A stretch of DNA of 36,383 nt from a virus, in IMG/VR virus record IMGVR_UViG_3300032093_000410, positions 1 to 36,383 of that record. One strand, 5' to 3'. Position 1 is the stretch's first letter, and each line of letters starts with the position of its first letter. Made by a program: the position numbers and the translations under genes. This document shows positions 1 through 7,888 of the stretch, piece after piece. The notes below the pieces were generated by a model, which was given only the letters and a program-made list of their open reading frames with translations, was not told where the DNA came from and did no database searches.

Positions 1-211
1 CCTGCGGCTGAAATGGAAGCGGACAACCTGTGCCATACTCCGGACCTCGGGGTGCCGACGGGTCGAACCACGGCGGCGGGCCGCCCGGCCCCCACGGCGG
101 CTCGCCATTCCACCCATCACCGCAGCAGTTCGGCGGCGGCGGACACGCGCCGGTGTACAGCTTGCCCGCGGCCGTCGTGATGATCTTGCCGTTATCGAGC
201 TGGTAGATCAT
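1..211 (-). CDS. Pro/Cys-rich tail-region protein, cut by the left edge
   Basis: An open frame starts with ATG at 211, overlaps the TGA of the upstream gene (ATGA overlap at 208-211) and stays open to base 1, giving about 70 codons. The visible part begins MIYQLDNGKIITTAAGKL and continues into a segment rich in Pro, Gly, Trp and Cys, including the string CPPPPNCC. No family was recognised. Its position as the last visible gene of the tail operon suggests a small virion or host-contact protein. The overlap with the upstream gene is the main reason to believe it. Confidence 0.6.
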   Translation of the reverse strand, partial: MIYQLDNGKIITTAAGKLYTGACPPPPNCCGDGWNGEPPWGPGGPPPWFDPSAPRGPEYGTGCPLPFQPQ

Positions 212-1434
212 GTCGGCCCCGGCGCGGGCTCAGGCTCGCAGACCTGGACTTCGAGCCGCTCTTGGATGAGCAGGTACCAGCCAAGGCCTCCGTCGCCGTT
301 GTCGTCCCGAATGCACAGCGCGCGAGCGCCGACGATCGCTGGCACGATGATGCCGTCGGGCATCACCGGTGTCCCCCAATGCGGCCGCACGTTCGTGAGG
401 GTCTGGTCGGTGCCGCGGATCTTCACCGAGTAGTTGACCGACGAGACGACCGTCGGCTCCGTCGCGCTCGCCGCGGTGATCTCGCCGATGAGAATGTTTG
501 GCGTCGGGCGCTCGAACGCGAACAGCGTCTCGCCGGTCGTCGTTCGCTGGGGCCACGCGTGCACGATCGTTCCGGGTCGGACCTGCTCGAGCCACTCGTT
601 CTCTCGATGCGTGGTGTCGGTGTGTGTGGCTTCGAGCAGGTTGATCGCGCGATACGGCTGGAAGTCGGCCGAGGTGATCCCTCCCGGCTTCGCCACCCAC
701 GTGCCGAAGTCGGGGCTCTCGGGGTCAGTGTCCCAGGCGACCTGCGTGAAGTGATACAGGTAGCGGTACTGCCTGGTCTCTGCCGGGTCTGAGCCCGGCA
801 CTTCCCACGGCTCGGCGTTGTCGATACGAATCGTGATCGGCCCCGCCGGCAAGGGGCCGAGGTGCAGCATGGCCCACAGCGGGAGTGGTTCTTCCGGCGT
901 GCCGTGCCCAGGCTCTTCGTCGCCGCTGAAGCCGGCTTCCGCCGCGATGATGGTGAACTCGCCGACCTCGCCGGCATGCAGCGTGCGCGACCCGGCGCGG
1001 AGGCTCGCACGACTCTGGCCCTCGCGCGTGATGATCACCAGCGCCGGGACCATCCCGTGGACGACGACCGGGCCGACCGCTCCCGGCAGGATGGGCCTGG
1101 CGGCGATGCATGTGCGGCCTACATGGGTCTCCGCCGGCTCGATGAGCCTCATGACGGGGCGGGTCTGGAACAGGTTCGCCGATGGATCGACCAGGTCATC
1201 CTCGCCGACTCGGGCCGGCTCCCAGCACGGGCCGCCGAGTGCCATCGCCTGGCCCTTCTCGATCAGCGTGGCCGTGGTGTTGAGCGCGGCGAGCACGCGG
1301 GGCCGCTCTGTGGAGTCTTCGGTAGTTTGGCCGAGGGTGCGAGACTCCGCGGCCGCGGCGGCTTGCTGCCAGCGGTTGAGGGTGCTTGCCTTGAGCCTGA
1401 CATTCTCGCCGGATTGGAAGATCCGTTCGGCCAT
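208..1434 (-). CDS. Distal tail module protein of unknown function (408 aa)
   Basis: It begins MAERIFQSGENVRLKAS. The N-terminal 60 residues look helical and the rest is beta-rich, with many short Val/Ile/Thr runs and aromatic pairs, as in tail-tip or fibre proteins. No catalytic motif was seen. The start overlaps the stop of the gene before it by one base (TGATG at 1434), and its own TGA overlaps the next start. It lies two genes after the tape measure, where distal tail and fibre genes of siphoviruses usually sit, so a structural role is inferred from position only. Confidence 0.7.
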   Translation of the reverse strand: MAERIFQSGENVRLKASTLNRWQQAAAAAESRTLGQTTEDSTERPRVLAALNTTATLIEKGQAMALGGPCWEPARVGEDDLVDPSANLFQTRPVMRLIEPAETHVGRTCIAARPILPGAVGPVVVHGMVPALVIITREGQSRASLRAGSRTLHAGEVGEFTIIAAEAGFSGDEEPGHGTPEEPLPLWAMLHLGPLPAGPITIRIDNAEPWEVPGSDPAETRQYRYLYHFTQVAWDTDPESPDFGTWVAKPGGITSADFQPYRAINLLEATHTDTTHRENEWLEQVRPGTIVHAWPQRTTTGETLFAFERPTPNILIGEITAASATEPTVVSSVNYSVKIRGTDQTLTNVRPHWGTPVMPDGIIVPAIVGARALCIRDDNGDGGLGWYLLIQERLEVQVCEPEPAPGPT

Positions 1435-2267
1435 CAGGGCTCCGGGAGATCGAGCGCCGCAAACGAGACTTCGTCGTACACGCGGTCGATGTGTGCAAGG
1501 TCGGGGATCTTCCGAAGACGGCCGCTGGCGTCGGGAACGTCTCGGTACTGCACCGAGAGATAGTGCCAGCCCTTCTTTCCCGGTATGTTGATGAACTCGC
1601 CTGGCGGCGCTCCAGCGTTGATGACGAATGCGTCCTTGTTCTCAGAGATCGCAAACTGGGAGACGATCTCATAGTCGCCATTGGCGATTCGCGGCTCCCC
1701 GCGCGAGCCAAGGAACAGCACCTCGCCTGGCTCGAAGCCGCGGAAGTTGTCTGAGTTCACTTTGAACGCGTTCCGGTTGATCGTCCGGAGCCACGCCGTT
1801 GTGATGGAGCCGACCGGCTTGAACCCCCGCTCGGTCAGGATCCCGTTGCCCGTTGGAACGGACACGCCCTGGGGCACGCCGTTCTCGTCGATGTTGAGCG
1901 CGCCGCCCGTCAGTGTGCTGACCCCGCCCGCGTTGCCCCAAGAGCCAATGTGCTCGAGCGAGTAGGTCAGGAGGACTTCGCTCCGCTGAGTCTCGAAGGA
2001 CTGGAAGAAGTCGGTCGTCTGTGGCTGAACGCGGATCGAACCGCCGGAAGTGGAGCCCCAGGTAACTCGGCCCTCGTAGACGCCGACTGTGACCGGGCGG
2101 ATGATCGGATCGCCTCGCCTCAGCCGCCCAAGGTTGGCGGGGGTGTTGGCTACCAGGTGTGCGAGAACGGTGTCGGGGTTCGTTTCACCGCGCAGAATGT
2201 ACAGCCGGCTCTGTTGGGCAGTGCCTTGCTCAAACCCGCCGCCGACCTCAATCATTTCGATGGGCAT
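1434..2267 (-). CDS. Distal tail-like structural protein (277 aa)
   Basis: The protein begins MPIEMIEVGGGFEQGTAQQS and is mainly beta-strand in character. Residues near 165-190 (LRTINRNAFKVNSDNFRG) and a C-terminal stretch (GWHYLSVQYRDVPD) have the look of a virion surface protein, but I do not recognise the family. It follows the tape measure gene with a 3-base gap, the place normally taken by the distal tail protein (Dit, or gpM/gpL in lambda). A Dit-like role is an inference from gene order alone. Confidence 0.7.
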   Translation of the reverse strand: MPIEMIEVGGGFEQGTAQQSRLYILRGETNPDTVLAHLVANTPANLGRLRRGDPIIRPVTVGVYEGRVTWGSTSGGSIRVQPQTTDFFQSFETQRSEVLLTYSLEHIGSWGNAGGVSTLTGGALNIDENGVPQGVSVPTGNGILTERGFKPVGSITTAWLRTINRNAFKVNSDNFRGFEPGEVLFLGSRGEPRIANGDYEIVSQFAISENKDAFVINAGAPPGEFINIPGKKGWHYLSVQYRDVPDASGRLRKIPDLAHIDRVYDEVSFAALDLPEP

Positions 2268-2270
2268 GGC

Positions 2271-4301
2271 TTATCCCAGGTTCAGGTAACCGGGCTCCAT
2301 CCGCTCGACGGCTCGCTGGATGCTCGAGATCTTGCTGTCGATCCGCTCGAGGACCTGGCCGGTCGGTCCGCCGCGGAGGCCCGCCAGGGCCGTGTCGGTC
2401 AGGTTGAATGCACCGCGGACCCCGCCGAACTGAGAGATCGCCTCGAAGGCCTCGCCGATGCTCTCCATCGCGGCCTTGACCTTCGGCGCTGCCGCTTCTG
2501 GGCCGAAGGGATTCGCACCGCCGGCCTCGTACCAGGCGGCAAACGCGTCGGCCTGGGCCTTGGCTCGCGACTCCTCTAGGCCTGCACGTGCAGCGTCAAT
2601 TTCCTTTTGCAACGCGTCGATTGGCGACTGAAGTATCGACCCGAAGTCCTTGCCGATCGCCTCGATCATCTGCTTGCGATAGCCCTCCTGGGCGTTGTAG
2701 TTCTCGAGGTACTGCCTACCCGCGTCGCCGAACAGTCCCTCCGCTCGCAGATCCCGCTCCGCGATCGTGTTCTCAAGACTTGCGTTGTGGCGCTTTTGCC
2801 AACGTACCAGCCACGAGTCGGTACTGAATGCTTCTCTGGCTCTGTTCCACCGAACGCTAGGATCCATTCCCGCGAGCCCTTCAAGCCCAGCACCGATCGC
2901 GAAGTACGCGCCGGCGATCGAGTCACCCACGAACTCAGCGGCGTTGACCAGCGGCGTCGCGACTCCCTTGTTCAAATCGAGCCGTGCATCCAAAAACTCA
3001 GCGTCTATCCGGTTGGCCAGCCCCGCGATTCCCTTGGCTCCAGCGGACTCGCCGTACTGATCCGGCGCTATCGTGGCGGCGACGGCGCTCGTCGCGCTCG
3101 CCATGAGCTTTGCGAGGGTCTCGCCGATCCAGGTGAAGAGGTTCTGAAATGCCTGCGCGATGCTCTTTGCCGCGGTCAGGAACGCCATCTGGAGAGAATT
3201 CGCTGCGATCTTCCCCGCCGTCTCCATGTCTCCGCTCTGCATCGCCTTCGTGAGATCGTCGAGCACGCCCTTCGTCGCTGTCCAGGCATCACCGATCATT
3301 TCGCCCGCTGCTCGGAGTGCTTCGCTCGGACCAACGGTGAAGGAGACGACCGCCGCGGCCAGTCCGACAACGGCTCCCGTTACGAGCACGATCGGGCTCG
3401 CGAGCAGGCCGATGCCGATGGCAGCTGCCTTGGCGGCGATCGCCAAGGTCACGAGTGCTGAACCAAGGACCACTGCGCCCGCTGCTGTTGCGCCCAGCGC
3501 CATGATGACCGCGGGGTTGGCGGAGACGAAGTTGCCGAACTGCGCGATCAGCGGCGTGATCGTCTCCAGCGCGACCGTCATCGCGGGGGCGAAGGCCTCG
3601 CCGATCTTCTGGCTCGTACGAGCGATCGAGGCTTCGAGCTCATCGAACCGGTCGGCAAGCGCTGCGCCAGCCCTGGCGGTGCTCGTGCTCATCGTCAGCC
3701 CGAGCTCCCGCGCCCGCGCCCGCATGTCCTGAAGCCCCTTGGCCCCGCGGTCCAGAAGTGGTATCAGGCTCGCGCCTGAGCGGCCGAAGATGCCCATCGC
3801 CGCGGCGGTCTTCTGCGCCGGGTCCTGGATCGCGGCGATCGCGTCGGCGATGACCTCAAACTGGCGGTCTGGGTGCAGGCCCTGCAGCTGCTCAATCGTC
3901 AGCCCCAGATCCTCGAGCGCTCCGACAGACCCGGCGTCGCCCTGCATCGCGCCGGCCAGGACACGCTGCATCCTGGCAACGCTGCTGGTCAGGTCGCTTA
4001 TCTCGAGGTTCGCCTGCTGGACGCCGAGCTTCAGCTCGCTGATCGCCTCGACGGACATGCCCGTCTTTGTCGCCATGGTGTCGATGTCATCGGCGCTGTT
4101 GGCGAACAGCTTCGCCATGGTCGCGAGGCCTCCCAGGGCTGCGCCGCCGAGAGCGATGCTCGCGCCGCCGATCTTGCCGACCGACGCCGCGAAGGAGTTG
4201 AGTCGCTTCTCAGCGTTCGACATCGCCCGGTGAAACTTCTCGTCACGTGCGCCAAGCTCCACGAACGCGCGCCCAGCTCGGATGGCGGCTGCCACACTCA
4301 T
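2271..4301 (-). CDS. Phage tail tape measure protein
   Basis: This 676-residue protein starts MSVAAAIRAGRAFVELGARD and has the usual signature of tape measure proteins: an N-terminal segment of Ala/Gly-rich helices (SFAASVGKIGGASIALGG), a domain with the pattern MATKTGMSVEAISEL, a hydrophobic Ala/Gly/Val/Leu stretch at about 265-325 that could form membrane helices, and long Ala-rich helices to the end. It sets tail length and probably helps DNA entry. The length would imply a fairly short tail. The start overlaps the TGA of the gp10-like gene (ATGA), so the two are probably coupled. Confidence 0.93.
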   Translation of the reverse strand: MSVAAAIRAGRAFVELGARDEKFHRAMSNAEKRLNSFAASVGKIGGASIALGGAALGGLATMAKLFANSADDIDTMATKTGMSVEAISELKLGVQQANLEISDLTSSVARMQRVLAGAMQGDAGSVGALEDLGLTIEQLQGLHPDRQFEVIADAIAAIQDPAQKTAAAMGIFGRSGASLIPLLDRGAKGLQDMRARARELGLTMSTSTARAGAALADRFDELEASIARTSQKIGEAFAPAMTVALETITPLIAQFGNFVSANPAVIMALGATAAGAVVLGSALVTLAIAAKAAAIGIGLLASPIVLVTGAVVGLAAAVVSFTVGPSEALRAAGEMIGDAWTATKGVLDDLTKAMQSGDMETAGKIAANSLQMAFLTAAKSIAQAFQNLFTWIGETLAKLMASATSAVAATIAPDQYGESAGAKGIAGLANRIDAEFLDARLDLNKGVATPLVNAAEFVGDSIAGAYFAIGAGLEGLAGMDPSVRWNRAREAFSTDSWLVRWQKRHNASLENTIAERDLRAEGLFGDAGRQYLENYNAQEGYRKQMIEAIGKDFGSILQSPIDALQKEIDAARAGLEESRAKAQADAFAAWYEAGGANPFGPEAAAPKVKAAMESIGEAFEAISQFGGVRGAFNLTDTALAGLRGGPTGQVLERIDSKISSIQRAVERMEPGYLNLG

Positions 4302-4870
4302 CGGAGATCTCCGGTCTTACGCAACGCGTCCTGCCACGCCTGGCGAAGCCCAGCGAGGCCCTTGCCGAACGCCGGCCGCATGAAGGGCCGTGCCGCCATG
4401 GTCCTGGTCTTCTTCACCCAGCGCCCCTGGGTCTGCCACGTCGAACCGTCCGACCGAATCCTGACGCGGCCGGGTTCGAAGGTTCGGAACCGCACCGTTC
4501 CGCCGAACTCGAGGACCTCTGGAGCGCCCGTCGGCTTGTTCGTTCGGGCAGGGCCGATGATGATGCTGCCCGTCGCGCGGTCGTACGAGAAGAAGACAAA
4601 CTTCCGCAGGAGCGAGTTGGGATCACGGACGAAGGGCGGGTTGCCCGGCGCGCTGTACTCGGTCTCGTCGCTCCAGTTGACGACGCCCTCGATCTCCTGC
4701 CGAATGAGCTTCTTCCGCCGAGTCTTCAGCAGCTTGCGGGCCTGCTGCCGCACGTTCCCGCCGAGGGCGAACAGCGCGCGGTACCGGGCCTCGTTCATCG
4801 ACGTGATGATGTCCTTCCGGTTGAAGAAGCCGGCCTTCATGCCCTTGATGGTCGCGGTCGGGGTGATCAT
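4298..4870 (-). CDS. HK97 gp10-like minor tail / neck-tail component
   Basis: The 190-residue protein has the pattern of HK97 gp10-type tail components: a basic N-terminal helix region (RQQARKLLKTRRKKL), a central segment SAPGNPPFVRDPNSLLRKF, a beta-strand pair around SIIIGPARTNKPTGAPEVLEFGG, and the C-terminal RPFMRPAFGKGLAGLRQ helix. Such proteins act at the neck or tail completion step. In most lambdoid maps this gene precedes the tail tube gene, but here it lies directly before the tape measure gene, a modest rearrangement. Confidence 0.7.
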   Translation of the reverse strand: MITPTATIKGMKAGFFNRKDIITSMNEARYRALFALGGNVRQQARKLLKTRRKKLIRQEIEGVVNWSDETEYSAPGNPPFVRDPNSLLRKFVFFSYDRATGSIIIGPARTNKPTGAPEVLEFGGTVRFRTFEPGRVRIRSDGSTWQTQGRWVKKTRTMAARPFMRPAFGKGLAGLRQAWQDALRKTGDLR

Positions 4871-5085
4871 CGGTCGTCGCGGTGCTGCTTGCGATGCTCT
4901 TCGAGAAGGCTCAGTCGGGTCTCGTGGCCGTGCAGACGATCCTCGAGCTTTTCAATGGTCCTGGACAACTCGCGCACGTCCGCGCCGAGTCGCTGAATGG
5001 TCGACATCAGACGCCCAATGCCGATCAAGATTCCGGCCGCGGACATCAGGATGGTCAGGAGCGTGAGCCCGTTGTCGAGAGTCAT
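4867..5085 (-). CDS. Small membrane protein with coiled coil (72 aa)
   Basis: I chose ATG at 5085 because it overlaps the TGA of the lipoprotein gene (ATGA). The protein has one N-terminal membrane segment (LTLLTILMSAAGILIGIGRLM) followed by a charged coiled coil that ends in KQHRDDR. This layout resembles XhlA-type or spanin-like lysis accessories, but no family assignment can be made. Linked by overlaps to the lipoprotein upstream and the gp10-like gene downstream, it may form a membrane pair with the lipoprotein. No endolysin is visible in the window. Confidence 0.7.
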   Translation of the reverse strand: MTLDNGLTLLTILMSAAGILIGIGRLMSTIQRLGADVRELSRTIEKLEDRLHGHETRLSLLEEHRKQHRDDR

Positions 5086-5846
5086 GCTTTGGGATCCGTT
5101 GCAGGTGATGAAGATGATGTCGGCGGCTGCATCGCCGCCAGCACTCGCATGAGCGCCGCGTTCTGTGCCGCGGCGGTTGCTTCGTCCCAAGCCTCGTCGG
5201 CGAGGCGCTTGCGGGCCAGCCCCTCGGCCAGGCCCTCGTCGTACGACTTGTCCGCTTGCTTCTGCCCGCGGCGAGTGATGCCGTACGCGCCAACGCCCGC
5301 AGCGCCGATACCCAGCAGGGTGCCGAGCCCGCTGAGGTTGACGCCGGCCTGACCGGCAGCTGCCTGGACGTATGGGTTGTCAGTGATGAACTTCAGGGCT
5401 GCCGCGCTCTGCTGGCGCTTGGTCTCGATCTCCGCCAGGGCGTTGTTTGCCACGGTCTCGATCGTCGTCAGACTCTGCTCCAGCCGCGCCTTGGCCGCCG
5501 CGGCATCGGCCACGCTCTGAGACACGGCCTGCTCCGTTTCGACGACAATCTGCTCCAGCTCGCTCTTGGCCTGAGCCTCACCAATGGCCACATCGCGGCG
5601 GACCTTCGACGCCCGCAACTCGGCCTGTGCGCGTGCCGCGAGGATGCGAGCCTCCGCCGCGTCCTGCTGCGCCTTGGCCTCGGCTTCCTTGGCCGCGGCC
5701 ATCTGGTCCGACTTGATGCGGACCTGCGTTGCGGTGACCTGCTTCCCGGAGCCGTACGGGTCTTCGATCTTCGGTTCGAGGAATCCGCAGCCTGCGATGA
5801 TGAGCGCGATGGCGGCGACGACGATGGCGATCGGGGTGCTCTTCAT
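5082..5846 (-). CDS. Phage-encoded lipoprotein with long coiled coil
   Basis: The start at 5846 gives a classical lipoprotein signal: MKST, a hydrophobic run, then IIAGC with the lipobox Cys at residue 20. Residues of about 45-150 form an Ala/Glu/Lys/Arg-rich coiled coil. A second hydrophobic Gly/Ala stretch (LGTLLGIGAAGVGAYG) follows at about 175-195, then a charged tail with a low-complexity Pro/Ser end. The start overlaps the stop of the chaperone T frame (ATGA). Lipoproteins inside phage late operons can act in superinfection exclusion or lysis, but which applies here is unknown. The lipobox implies a Gram-negative host. Confidence 0.82.
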   Translation of the reverse strand: MKSTPIAIVVAAIALIIAGCGFLEPKIEDPYGSGKQVTATQVRIKSDQMAAAKEAEAKAQQDAAEARILAARAQAELRASKVRRDVAIGEAQAKSELEQIVVETEQAVSQSVADAAAAKARLEQSLTTIETVANNALAEIETKRQQSAAALKFITDNPYVQAAAGQAGVNLSGLGTLLGIGAAGVGAYGITRRGQKQADKSYDEGLAEGLARKRLADEAWDEATAAAQNAALMRVLAAMQPPTSSSSPATDPKA

Positions 5847-6489
5847 AGTGTGGCTCTCTGAGCGAGGATCTGGAACTCGGCGGCGCTCACGCGAGAGTCG
5901 TCGGTTCCGTCGGTTTGAGGCATGAAGTCCGAGGGCTTGGTTCGGTTTCCGGCGAGGTTCGCCACCAAGCTCATGAGGCGTGCGGTCTGTCCGCAGTGGA
6001 ACTGCGTGGCCCCCGCCCACATGGCGATCAGCTGCCATTCCTGGAGGCCGTCGAGGCTGTTGAGGCCGATGGCTCCGGCGATTTGCCAGGCGTTGATCCA
6101 GGCACAAGGTCGACGGCCAGGCTCAGAACCTGGTCCGCCGCGCTCTGCGCCGCCTTCTCCTGAGCTTGGCGCACCTTTCGAATCTGCTTGGCCGCGGCGC
6201 GCAGGAACGCCCCGCGGCCCCCAACGAAATCCGCCAGTGCCTCCAGCAGGACCTCGGTGCCGGCCTCGATCCGCTCGAGGCTGTCGAACTTGGCGGCCCA
6301 CTCCTCCGGGGTGCACTTCGGCTGGCAGCAGATGTGGAGGATGGTCACGACCGCCTTGCTGTTGGCCAGCGTTTCGACGGTCGTTGCGGGTGCACCCAGG
6401 AGGTCGTAGCCGGCCTGCCGGATCTGATCGAGCAGGCCGAAGTGCAGTCGGAACTCGTAGCGCTCGTTGGCGATCGCGAAGGCTTGCAT
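5843..6489 (-). CDS. Tail assembly chaperone fusion G-T, made by -1 frameshift
   Basis: From about 6150 down to 5843 the frame one base behind the G frame is coding and has no plausible start of its own. It holds the T-domain pattern: WINAWQIAGAIGLNSL, LQEWQLIAMWAG, a basic helix, and GNRTKPSDFMPQ, the usual end of gpT. Its TGA overlaps the lipoprotein start (ATGA), supporting translation of this frame. A -1 shift from the G gene would make a fusion of about 215 residues. Lambda gpG/gpG-T bind the tape measure during tail assembly. The frame relation is exact. The slip site is uncertain. Confidence 0.68.
6028..6489 (-). CDS. Tail assembly chaperone G (153 aa)
   Basis: ATG at 6489 follows a GGAGA ribosome-binding site. 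The protein begins MQAFAIANERYEFRLHFG and continues with a domain containing ILHICCQPKCTPEEWAAKFD, then an Ala/Lys/Gln helix that ends near residue 120. The last 25 residues (from VPGSTPGKS on) are low complexity and overlap the real coding frame of the T domain, as expected for the non-shifted product. It sits right after the tail tube gene, the usual place for G. It would be the major chaperone form and hold the tape measure protein soluble. Confidence 0.75.
   Translation of the reverse strand: MQAFAIANERYEFRLHFGLLDQIRQAGYDLLGAPATTVETLANSKAVVTILHICCQPKCTPEEWAAKFDSLERIEAGTEVLLEALADFVGGRGAFLRAAAKQIRKVRQAQEKAAQSAADQVLSLAVDLVPGSTPGKSPEPSASTASTASRNGS
6175..6180 (-). promoter_or_regulatory. Candidate -1 frameshift site CGA-AAG in tail chaperone gene
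   Basis: On the minus strand the G frame reads ATT CGA AAG GTG here, about 100 codons into the gene. CGA AAG is the pair at which Bacillus subtilis cdd undergoes -1 slippage on lysyl-tRNA (known from that system). A slip here enters the T frame without a stop, through a Gly/Ser/Pro-rich linker. No standard X XXY YYZ heptamer lies in the overlap. GTT GGG GGC at 6217-6225 is a weaker alternative. No clear stimulatory structure was found. Confidence 0.35.
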
Positions 6490-6540
6490 GTGGCTCTCCG
6501 AAGGTCAGCGGCTGGGTGGGAGCGTGATCGACCTGGCGAC

Positions 6541-6981
6541 TCAGCCCGTCACGGTTGAGAAGTTGGGCGAGATCGTCGCGTGCGGCGTCGGCCGCAGGGT
6601 GATGGTGATCTGGACGGTCGTGTTGGCCTGCTCGGGCTGGCTGATGCCCTCGACCATGAATACGGCCTCGAAGACCACGGTGCCCACGATGGCGATGGCG
6701 TCCGTGGTGAACTTCAGATGCACCGACGTCTGATTGATGAACGCCGTTCGCAAAGCGATGTAGCTCGCGTCGTCCGGCTCGAGGTTCAGCACTATCGACG
6801 CCGAGATGTCGATCTTGCCCGGGATGTACAGCGAGAACTTCGAGTCCCGGCTGCTCGCATCGACCGCCTGCCCGCTCAGCTGCAGCTCCGTCGAGACGAC
6901 GTTCTTGATGAGCGCGGGGGCGAGCGGATCGCCCGTCATCAGATAGACCTTGTGAAAGTCGCCGGTTCGCTTGGTTCCCAT
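6541..6981 (-). CDS. Major tail tube protein
   Basis: The 146-residue protein starts MGTKRTGDFHKVYLMTGDP behind an AGGAG site. It is beta-rich, with TELQLSGQAVDASSRDSKF, a repeated Ile/Val strand pattern (KIDISASIVLNLEPDD), and a C-terminal NTTVQITITLRPTP. This composition, the size and the place between a tail-terminator-like gene and the G/G-T chaperone match the gpV-type tube protein of long flexible tails. No tail sheath gene is visible, which agrees with a siphovirus. Confidence 0.75.
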   Translation of the reverse strand: MGTKRTGDFHKVYLMTGDPLAPALIKNVVSTELQLSGQAVDASSRDSKFSLYIPGKIDISASIVLNLEPDDASYIALRTAFINQTSVHLKFTTDAIAIVGTVVFEAVFMVEGISQPEQANTTVQITITLRPTPHATISPNFSTVTG

Positions 6982-6984
6982 GGG

Positions 6985-7461
6985 TCACTCCTGGTCGTGG
7001 TCGCTGGTGTGCACGCTGTAGCGTGCGAGGATGTTGATGAGCGCGACCGCCTGCGTCTCCCGCAGTGCGGTGTGCTCGATGGACCTGTCGCTCGTCGTTG
7101 CCTGCCACTCTGCGAGAATGCCGGGGCCGAGCGTCAGGTGCTTGCGTGTCAGTGCAGCACGAACATTGGCCGCGACGATCATCATCGCCTTGGCTTCCGC
7201 GAAGGTGTTCACCGCTCGGCGGATCACGGTCACGCCGACGCCGATCTCGTGGCGATCGCCATCGCGCGAGACCGGCTCGATCGTGTAGTCGGATGCGTAG
7301 ACCAGCGTGATGACGTCGTTGTCGCGAACGTCGCGGACCACCGATGCCAAGGGCGCGGCGGCGGTCTGGACGATCAGGCCCAGGCCGTTGGTCTCCGGCG
7401 CGGTCTGCAGGAGCTCGGCGACCTCTTCGACGACCCGCGCATCAAGGGCGAGGCGGCTCAC
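6985..7461 (-). CDS. Tail terminator / tail completion-like protein (158 aa)
   Basis: The start is GTG at 7461. It overlaps the TGA of the upstream gene (GTGA) and has a strong GGGAGG site six bases before it, better than the ATG far upstream, which would cover the neighbour. The protein begins VSRLALDARVVEEVAELLQ. Alternating strands (DVITLVYASDYTIEPVS, HEIGVGVTVIRR) are followed by a helix with NTFAEAKAMMIVAANVRAAL and a final LINILARYSVH strand. That pattern fits gpU-type tail terminators. It lies between connector and tube genes. Confidence 0.62.
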   Translation of the reverse strand: MSRLALDARVVEEVAELLQTAPETNGLGLIVQTAAAPLASVVRDVRDNDVITLVYASDYTIEPVSRDGDRHEIGVGVTVIRRAVNTFAEAKAMMIVAANVRAALTRKHLTLGPGILAEWQATTSDRSIEHTALRETQAVALINILARYSVHTSDHDQE

Positions 7462-7838
7462 AGCGCACCTCCCGCGGCGGTGGTGCGGATGCGGATGCTC
7501 GTTCGATCGGCGGTCTGGTAGGACCAGGCGTCGAGGCCGGGCCGTGCGATCACGCGATAGATGACCGTCTGTCCGCCGACCGTGTCGCGGATCTGGTCGC
7601 CGGCCGCGGGGCGGAAGAGCGCGGCGCCGATCCTCAGATCCGCTGCGGTCACCGTCCAATCCTGGGTGCGAACCTCGACGACGACGTCGTCGTTGGTGAC
7701 GGCCTCGCCGCGGGTCTGACCTGGCATGGCCCGGACCGTGATCTGCTCGTTCGTCGCCGCGCGAATGTACACCACCTCACGCGAGAGGCTGGTCTCGCGG
7801 ACGCGGTTCAGAACGGCTTGGCCCTGCTGAAGGATCAA
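7458..7838 (-). CDS. Head-tail connector-like protein (126 aa or longer)
   Basis: The frame is well supported from the TTG at 7838, but the same frame runs open upstream to the TGA of the decoration gene at 7889 and encodes a protein-like stretch (LISLFRAGSLTGGLADL). The real start may therefore be a CTG at 7892 or 7886, overlapping that stop. The beta-rich core contains SREVVYIRAATNEQITVRA and AADLRIGAALFRPAAGDQI, and ends TSIRIRTTAAGGAL. Related small proteins lie between capsid and tail terminator genes. Function in head completion is inferred. Confidence 0.62.
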   Translation of the reverse strand: MILQQGQAVLNRVRETSLSREVVYIRAATNEQITVRAMPGQTRGEAVTNDDVVVEVRTQDWTVTAADLRIGAALFRPAAGDQIRDTVGGQTVIYRVIARPGLDAWSYQTADRTSIRIRTTAAGGAL

Positions 7839-7888
7839 ATCGGCCAGCCCGCCTGTCAGCGAGCCGGCCCGGAAGAGAGAGATCAGGA

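Noticed and set aside
6217-6225. GTT GGG GGC as the frameshift site of the tail chaperone
   Set aside because: The P-site codon would mismatch after slippage, and the G frame downstream still looks like real protein for about 35 residues. It is kept only as an alternative.
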